Positions 49,736 to 64,000 of a DNA stretch of 64,000 nt are shown here, piece after piece. The DNA comes from Ascaphus truei (taxonomy: Eukaryota; Chordata; Amphibia; Anura; Ascaphidae): assembly GCA_036426205.1 (NCBI GenBank), contig CM071570.1, forward strand, positions 77,824,547 through 77,888,546, read 5' to 3'. The position numbers and the translations under genes are program-made. Position 1 is the stretch's first letter. Each line of letters opens with the position of its first letter. The notes beneath the pieces were generated by a model, which saw nothing but the letters and a program-made list of their open reading frames with translations, had not been told where the DNA came from and made no database searches.

Positions 49736-49910
49736 ACATACGGCTAAACTAGCCAACTCGCCTTTCACCTTCGCAAGGTACTTCAAATGAGTTAATATTT
49801 ACCTTTACTGGGTTGCAGTATATCTGTTATCTACTGCCACCACCAAAGAAAATAACAATGCTCGCTCAACCTGTAGGTTGCTCGCCCAGGATATGTAAAC
49901 ACTTGGAAAA
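49735..49910 (-). repeat. Unclassified dispersed repeat, minus-strand copy
   Basis: TACTGCCACCACCAAAGAA and CAAATGAGTTAATATTTACC are the reverse of phrases in 16320-16530 and 47010-47225. Confidence 0.5.
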
Positions 49911-50384
49911 AATGACCACATGGGGCTGCTAAAGCCCTAGAATGGTGCACTCAAAAGTCTGTATAGCAGGAAAATATTTAAATCCATGTATACGTCAGAC
50001 AATACATGGCAATGTCACCTTAGAATATATCAGGCAACTATATACTATGCTAATAGAACTACATATCTATATGGTGTTTGTGTCTGTATGTATATGTGAT
50101 ACTGTCTACATTATGTACAATTTTGGACTAATAACTTTTTGCTGACACATCTACGCAAGTACCAGCACTCACTGTCTAATAGCTAAATGATGAAAACAAT
50201 TGTCATGCAGATAATATATATATAATATTTAATAACACTATAAACAAACCGGAAATAAATCAAATGTGTTTGCAAAAACCAGTGTCACAATGGGAATGTC
50301 ACAAAGTGAGGGGTGGGGGGAAAAAAGGAGAAGGAAAAAAACATGAAACACAAGGAAAATACACATAAAAAAAGTAAGGAAAGT

Positions 50385-50710
50385 ATGCTAGGGGGGCGAC
50401 GTTTCGAGAGACTACCTCTTCATCTGGCCCATTCCCCCTTGTCACAAGGGGTCCCAGAGGTACTTCCCTAAGCCTTCCTTCCCCTATCACTGGTCAAATC
50501 AGACACCCCTGAAAATTGATAGCCATCATAAAGTGTAGGCTGAACACAGCTTGTAGAAGGGCAACAAAAATCCACTATAGTCAATGCCAATAGTTCAAAT
50601 ACCCCAGAATACTGCTGGCAATAATACAGTAAAAGCTGAACACAGCTTGCAAAGTGGCACCAGGAGTCCACACCAGTCAATGTAAATAGTTAATGAAAAC
50701 AGCAATCAAA
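50385..50710. repeat. Repeat with GAAACG motif and imperfect tandem duplication
   Basis: On the minus strand the first part reads CAGATGAAGAGGTAG then TCTCGAAACGTCG. It is followed by two imperfect copies (about 50545-50605 and 50640-50700) of GCTGAACACAGCTTG...GTCAATG. Confidence 0.5.
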
Positions 50711-50799
50711 CCCTCTGTGGCTCCGCTCCTCGTGTTCCGTGGAGTGCTGTGTTCAACCTACACTTTATGATAATAAATTGATTTATAAATTGATAAGAC

Positions 50800-51010
50800 A
50801 ATAATTCCCTTGGCAGCACAGTTGTGACTGCTCAGGAGTTCTCTCTTGCAGTTTCCAGCAGGAGCCTTTTCTACGGGTCTGATTAGCCAGGTGGAGACTG
50901 GTTAATTGTCTTCAGCTGCAATTAACCAGTTCCTGCTGGATTCCTCAGACCACTAGAGGCCATTTATTGAAGCCTCATTAAGACAGGGTTAAGTCCCGGT
51001 TACAGTCCCC
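50800..51010. repeat. Unclassified repeat with internal inverted words
   Basis: GGTTAATTGTCTTCAGCTGC and AATTAACCAGTTCCTGCTGG partly pair with each other. Family unknown. Confidence 0.3.
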
Positions 51011-51639
51011 TTTGTATATTAACATGGTATATTTAACACGGTAACCTCAGGTGCTAGAGATTAAGAAACATTATGATTTTTAACACTAACATTTAAAAAA
51101 AAAAAAAAAAAAGGACATGCTTAGGGAGAAAGTTGCTAACATTATATGAGTTAAACTCATATAGTCTTGTGTGGGGTATTGCTGCTTTAATACGAACCAT
51201 GCAGATTGCTGCTTTAAAGCAGCATTGAGAGTCATCATGTCCAGTAACTGAGTTATTGCATTATATGTAAAACAAATGTTTTGCACCAAACTAATTCTTA
51301 GACCATGTGACTGCGTAATGCTAAAGACCCCAACAGTAGGATAAATGAATGAATGAATAACCAGATACTTGTAGGGGGAACCCCTAAACATAAACTTGAT
51401 AGAAGACAGGTACTGGGTTGCAGTCCCGGAATTGTAAGCTCACTAATAAGTGACGCTGTAGTTAACAATAAAACCAGGAAGATTGAGCATAATAATACCC
51501 TATAACGTACCAATTGTCTAAATAAAGTCCTGAACAGGAAAACATGTAGCAAGCGATTGACTCACTCTGAGTGCTGCACAGTCCATGCGATCCAAAGGTG
51601 AGGGGTCCCCAGGTGTGCTTCTGTCCAAGGGGTAGGCTA

Positions 51640-51940
51640 GTAGAGAAGGAGAAAAACTGGAAGAGCACTACTGTAGGTATCAAAAAAGTAGAAAGGAGGG
51701 TTTGTATCCCATAAAAAGATTATTTATTGGTCATGTAAAAAAAAGGGCAATTGGAGAGCCCCACACAGCACAACATTTCACGCTCACAGAGAAAGCGCTC
51801 TGTGAAGCGTGAAATGTTGGTAGGGCTCTCCATTGCCGTTTTTACATGACCAATAAATAATCTTTTTATGGGATACGCACGCTCCTTTCTACTTTTTTGA
51901 TACCTACAGTAGCACTCTTCCAGTTTTTCTCCTTCTCTAC
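51640..51940. repeat. 300-bp foldback palindrome, about 145-bp arms
   Basis: Left arm GTAGAGAAGGAGAAAAACTG to CGCTCACAGAG pairs with right arm CTCTGTGAAGCG to CAGTTTTTCTCCTTCTCTAC at roughly 90 percent identity; the loop is about 6 bp. Each arm carries ACATTTCACGC, the GAAATGT variant of the GAAACG motif, beside the loop. Confidence 0.9.
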
Positions 51941-51949
51941 AAACTAATT

Positions 51950-53700
51950 CTTAGAAATGTCCCTGATAAACTTATCATGTTCTTTGTTACATGTATGTTC
52001 CCAACACATGCTTAGTATACAATAAACTGAATACCTTATATTACATTCTCTAAATTAATGTATTAACAGTTGAAAGCTGTGTTTATTGGCTTTCAGCAAT
52101 TCCAAATGTGTAGTTATTAGGACTGATTTTAGAAGCCCTTACCCTGCATGGCTGGAAGGGGTTAAGAGGTGTCACAAAGAAGCATTTTTACATTCATGTT
52201 TGGTTTGAATAATTGGAATTTCTGTATTCACGTAAAATAACAGCCAAAACGTAAAACTGTAAGAAAGGAGTCTTTAAGTGAGAGTTTTAATTACTGTTAT
52301 GTGTTCATTTAATGAACAAAAGATTGTGTTCTGTCACACATACAGAACGGCACATGACAAATAATCATACTGTAGCTGCATCTTAAAATGTGGAAACATG
52401 GTGAGAAAAAGTGATTTGACCTCCCCACCTCCCTTTTCTGTCACATTGAGATAATATACTGTATATTTAAAAGACATGGGGAGAAATGAAGATGCCCTCA
52501 TGTGTACTCTATCCCTGCAGAGTCAAAACTGCATCAATTCATCCAAACGTGTTATTCATAAGAGTAAAACAAATTAAATCATGAAATATTTTTTATTTTT
52601 TTTCAAACCAAATAGTTAGAAACAATACAGCGTCGGATCCGAACACCATCTTACACGTAGAAGCTGCTATGTCAAATATATCTGTGTACATTGTACCATT
52701 ACAGAGCAACTTCACATTCGCTGGCTGACAATACATTGTAGCTTTAGCTAATCAATGTCAGTGTTTTCATAATACCAAAGTTTCAGTCAATTTATTTGTT
52801 TTAAATTTACAGAATATTTGCTAGACTTACTGTATGCTTTGTTTTTCATACCCTTTTCCCGTCTGCCATTTATTCTGTCTTTTTTTGGAGGGTCTGTTTT
52901 GCAGAAAAATTAAATGTATCAATTATAAGGACAGTCCTAGTTGACAGATGAAAATAGAACTGGCCCATGTGTTGGCTGTTAGAGAAATAAAAAAAACATT
53001 GATGTATTCACGAGAGCAATAGCCACCGTCGATCGTTAATGCCCATTCACTTGCCTTAAATGGCTAAATATGTCCCTTAGACTCATATCCAATCAGCTGT
53101 GAATTCACAATCAACCTGTTTAAAAAAAAAACAACCTGTTGTGCATAATTTACCTGGATGGATCTTACCAGATCACCATCGAAATGTAAACATCACACCA
53201 TATTGTCAATGTCTTAGGACACTTATTGTCTGAATTAGCATTTCTTCTATTCTCTCCACTATTTGAACATGCCCCACCTCACATGATAACACCAGTAAAC
53301 GTGTGTACAGTCCACCCATGTCTAAGGACCATCCAGGAAAAGGAGAAGAAAAAATGTTTTGGTGTTATGTAGCAAAGTCTCCCGGCTGTAAAAATCTGGG
53401 ACAAAAAAAACAGAACCCTTTGCCTTACAGAAGGACCCAACTAAAGTAATATAAAAAGTAGTAGACGTAAGAATGAAAAACATTCAGAGTTTCTGATTTG
53501 TATGAGGCCAACGTGATCCAGTATAAGATTGAAAAATATAACATTTTTATGCACCAACTTTTAACCAACCAAGCATACCATTGCCCCTGTTAAATTTGGT
53601 GAGGGGCGAGATTGCACTTTTGAAAATAAATTGTGCTTCCTGTGATATGATTAATGATGGGTCATATATGTTCAGTTATCTAATGCAGTTTATGGAGGGT
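51950..53700. other. Unassigned intergenic DNA
   Basis: AT-rich, no gene or recognisable transposon seen between the palindrome and the next MITE. Confidence 0.4.
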
Positions 53701-53751
53701 TTCCCTTAAAACTGCAGTTCAAGCTGTTGGTTAAAATAAAAATAAAAAATA

Positions 53752-53754
53752 AAA

Positions 53755-53782
<28 letters not shown>
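53752..53782. repeat. (TA)n microsatellite
   Basis: About 13 TA units. Confidence 0.93.
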
Positions 53783-53785
<3 letters not shown>

Positions 53786-54146
53786 ATGTGCATTAATACA
53801 ATCTACACACTGACAAGTGATTAGCTAAGTTGCTGATCGATCTGTTCGCCTGTAATCAATCACTGAAATTCAGCTGGGGGTCCACTAAATGCATTTTGGG
53901 TCCTCTTCTGCTGCACTGACAGCCAAAGTTCTGTGAGGAAGATCACGTGACCAGGCAGGCACTAGATTCGATTGGTTTACTGCTAGAGAGGGCAGGGCTC
54001 AAAAAGGTGATGCTGTTTCAGAAGGAGAAGGGGATGTGACTTTTAAATGGTTTCTATAGGAACAAAAATGTTTGTTAAATTAGAATGCATTCAAAATTTC
54101 TTTAAAATTGTTTATTTTTTTAAATGCTACAATTATATTCTCATAG

Positions 54147-54418
54147 TACAGAACTGATTTATTAAACAAAACACACATGTAGGATATTGCTTGAACTGCA
54201 GCTTAACGGTAGGACAGATTCGCCTACCTTCAAAATAAACCATTTGTATAATACGCTCAAGAGTTTATGGGGCTTATTCTATATCTGCCGAAGCAGAAAT
54301 TCCTCATTGACTACTTTGGGGGAATTTCGGATGAAAAAAAAAAACACTTTCTTAAAGCTGCAATTCAGGCAATATCCTGCATGTGTGTGTTTTTTTTTTT
54401 TAATAAATCAGTTCTGTA
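54147..54418. mobile_element. Foldback MITE with about 62-bp TIR
   Basis: Left CAGAACTGATTTATTAAAC...GAACTGCAGCTT pairs with right AAGCTGCAATTCAGG...AATAAATCAGTTCTG; TA on both sides. Related GCTTGAACTGCAGCTT words also occur inverted at 53708 and direct at 54671, so a larger composite element of about 1 kb is possible. Confidence 0.75.
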
Positions 54419-55234
54419 GTAAGAAAAAATACTTTTAGCATTTTCTGTTTTAAAAAACAACAACTTTGAAAGACCAATTTTCTTGTATTCTATTTTAACA
54501 AGCATGTTTGTTCATATAGCAACCATTTACATTCCCCAGATCTAAAGATGTCGCCAAACTTTGCCGATCAATAGACGGAGAACGAATTGACCGGCAGCTA
54601 TGCAGTTCTTTAGGTAAGTAGAGATTGCCCACATGAAACTATTGAAGTAAAAAAAAATTTAAAAAACGGGAGCTTGAACTGCAGCTTTATTACCAATCAG
54701 CAATACATTTGCAGTAAGTATGAGTACATTTGCTCATGGATACAAATTACATTGTAATTGTGATTTGTTTACAAGTTTGTTTTTTTGTGTGCTAAATGGA
54801 ACTGCATCTTTAACCAAGTCAGAGTTGAGCTCCAAAGTACTGTAAGTCCAATATGAGAATTCATGGCCTAACAGCCGTTCCATTGCACAGAATAGTGGTT
54901 GAAAAGTCGCATTTGGTTTATAACCTCTTTCTAATAATACAAAAACATGTAAATGATCAATATTTGTAATATCATATATGCCTGGAATCGGTTCCGTGAC
55001 CAAGTTGTCATCACAGCAGATCTGTGTATGTCTCTGGGAGAGGGTGGTTTACAAGGCCATCAGAATGCTGAATTGTCACTTCTAGCACAGAAGAGATTAG
55101 CTTCTCATTGCTCTGCCTTTCATTTCCATGGGTTGCTAAAGATTAAAAACGAAAGTTTGCTATTTATAGGCTTATCAGAGCTGTATATCTGTAATACATC
55201 CATGCAGAAATTAACCTTCTTTGGATTCACTAAC

Positions 55235-55508
55235 CAGGGGTGAGCAAACTTTCCCCCCTGCGCCCCCTTGCCTGCTTTCCCACCCTGCTCCCGCCACCCT
55301 CCTTACCATGTCTCTGGCATCATTTGATGCCGTATTGCAATGGCAACGTGTCGCCAGAGACAAGATAAGTGAAGTTACAGAAGCCCCACACGAGCCCCTG
55401 GCATTTAATTTAAATGCCTTGGGGAAGAGCGCAGGGCCTCTGCACCCGCCTCGCCCAACCCCCCCCCCCCCCTGAAAAATCTCACGCCCCCCAGTCTGCG
55501 CACCCCTG
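55235..55508. mobile_element. hAT-type MITE, family A
   Basis: Ends CAGGGGTGAGCAAACTTT and CAGTCTGCGCACCCCTG with the GC-rich family interior and a C run. Confidence 0.82.
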
Positions 55509-55854
55509 CATGACTTCAGTCATTGTTCGATTTTCCAAAGCAGTGTGACATGATTAAATCAACTTAATTTCCTTACAATATACTGAAATGGTATTGAGAA
55601 TGCAATTAACAGTTTCCAAAGCTAATGCAGCAAGGGGAGGTAGTGTAGTCTTTAGATTAAAAAGAATGGCACATAAATGAAGACTGGTATAAGGAGGTTT
55701 TTTATGCTTAAGCATAGCTTGTGCTTCAGAAAAATAATTCCTGTGTTTGCTAAGTAAGGCACGAGAGGACAGGGAATGACTGAACACAGATACTCTGCAA
55801 TACTCTATTAGACTTTTAATATTTACATCTGTTTTGTAGCATCAATAAAAATCT

Positions 55855-55950
55855 ATATATCATCTATATTTATATATACACAATGTGTGATGTGTGTGTG
55901 TGTATATATATATACACATACATACATAAACACGCACATACACAGAATAC
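55855..55950. repeat. AT/GT/CA simple repeat
   Basis: Mixed TA, TG and CATA units downstream of the MERTK stop codon. Confidence 0.8.
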
Positions 55951-56120
55951 AGTATACTATCTTGCTATTTACATTGGCTTCACCCAAACGTATTTCACTG
56001 CTTTTTTAAAAACACTGAAATATATCTTGTCAAGAAGGGGTTTTCCCCACAAAATAACAGCAGTATTGTTAATGCCACATGGTATGGGGAATGTTTAATT
56101 CTCAGGAGTGTTTTAGCTAT

Positions 56121-63503
<7,383 letters not shown>

Positions 63504-63911
63504 CTGAAACAGACATGACAAAGACATGAGACAAAGCCTCAGCCAACACATAGCAAATAGCAAGCATGATGTGAATGTGACCCTTTCAGTAGCAACATGG
63601 CCTGCAATTCATGTCAATACCATCCTGTAGGCTCATCTAGCACTTCATGTGTATTCTGTAATTTACAGTAGAGCAGATTACACTTTATATTACTGACATA
63701 ACAAGAAGACCAGAAATAATTTCTCATTAACACGTGATATTTAAAAATAATACAATACTGCCAGGAACCTCCACCAGTACCAAAGTTACAAGTGAAGACA
63801 AAAAAAAACATGCATATGAGGCAGCTATGTACTCTTTCTTTAATTTTAAAATGAATTTAATGCACCATAACACAGATATGACACCGATGTACAAACGTAG
63901 CCGGACTCACC

Positions 63912-63938
63912 TTTCCCGGAGATGCAGAAACATATGGC
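63912..63938 (-). CDS. Possible MERTK exon end, uncertain
   Basis: A strong donor (GGGAAAG then GTGAGT) would put PYVSASPGK before HVPLQ, where human MERTK has SRLETGPK. A stop in the same frame lies 12 bases further upstream, so this would have to be a microexon with a poor acceptor, or a chance donor. The normal 5' neighbour exon (MKYGDLHTYLLYSR) is not present in the last 60 bases. Confidence 0.2.
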
Positions 63939-64000
63939 TCAATGTTACATTACTGACAGCTCGCTGCATTTTTCGGGGATTGCCGAGGTGGGGAGGTTGG

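Noticed and set aside
54734..55003. 89-codon minus-strand frame with DITNIDHLHVFVLLERG
   Set aside because: No family recognised, no exon signals, and it lies among MITE-like inverted words; probably repeat DNA.

Overview
The window looks like nuclear DNA of a vertebrate, most likely a frog. It has large AT-rich introns, very small exons, microsatellites and a dense load of L2/CR1-like and L1/Tx1-like LINEs, a DIRS-like retroelement, core-SINEs with L2-like tails, and many hAT, Tigger/mariner-like and Harbinger-like MITEs. I infer the amphibian origin from the repeat types; no species can be named from the sequence alone.

Two protein-coding genes can be reconstructed, both on the minus strand. 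(1) The 3' part of MERTK, a TAM-family receptor tyrosine kinase, runs from the right edge to 56121. Four exons are certain. They carry the HRDLAARN catalytic loop, the DFG/activation loop, the C-lobe and the cytoplasmic tail; the rest lies beyond the right edge. (2) A complete TMEM87B gene runs from the ATG at 48626 to the stop at 11939. I assembled 21 coding exons whose phases all agree (1683 nt, 560 codons plus stop). The protein is a Golgi seven-pass membrane protein with a GOLD-like luminal domain. The order MERTK then TMEM87B, both in the same direction, matches human chromosome 2q13, so this is conserved synteny.

Layout on the + coordinate: 1-4100, L1-like and DIRS-like remnants and a MITE; 4374-4946, a GC-rich MITE with a perfect 10-bp target duplication; 5000-8300, unclassified repeats and one hAT MITE; 8340-11938, repeat-poor AT-rich DNA that may be the TMEM87B 3' UTR; 11939-48626, TMEM87B with its introns full of transposons; 48300-48960, the CpG-rich promoter; 49000-56100, the intergenic region with inverted repeats and MITEs; 56121-63503, MERTK exons with an antisense-free (same-strand) LINE in one intron.

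The most notable signals are these. TMEM87B contains an apparent minor-spliceosome (U12-type) AT-AC intron (20779-21873), and only the AT-AC boundaries restore the reading frame. A 2.7-kb TIR element in intron 7 consists almost wholly of satellite DNA, including about 750 bp of pure pyrimidine strand. Three separate foldback palindromes each carry a GAAACG/GAAATG motif near the loop. There is also clear nesting of transposons within transposons.
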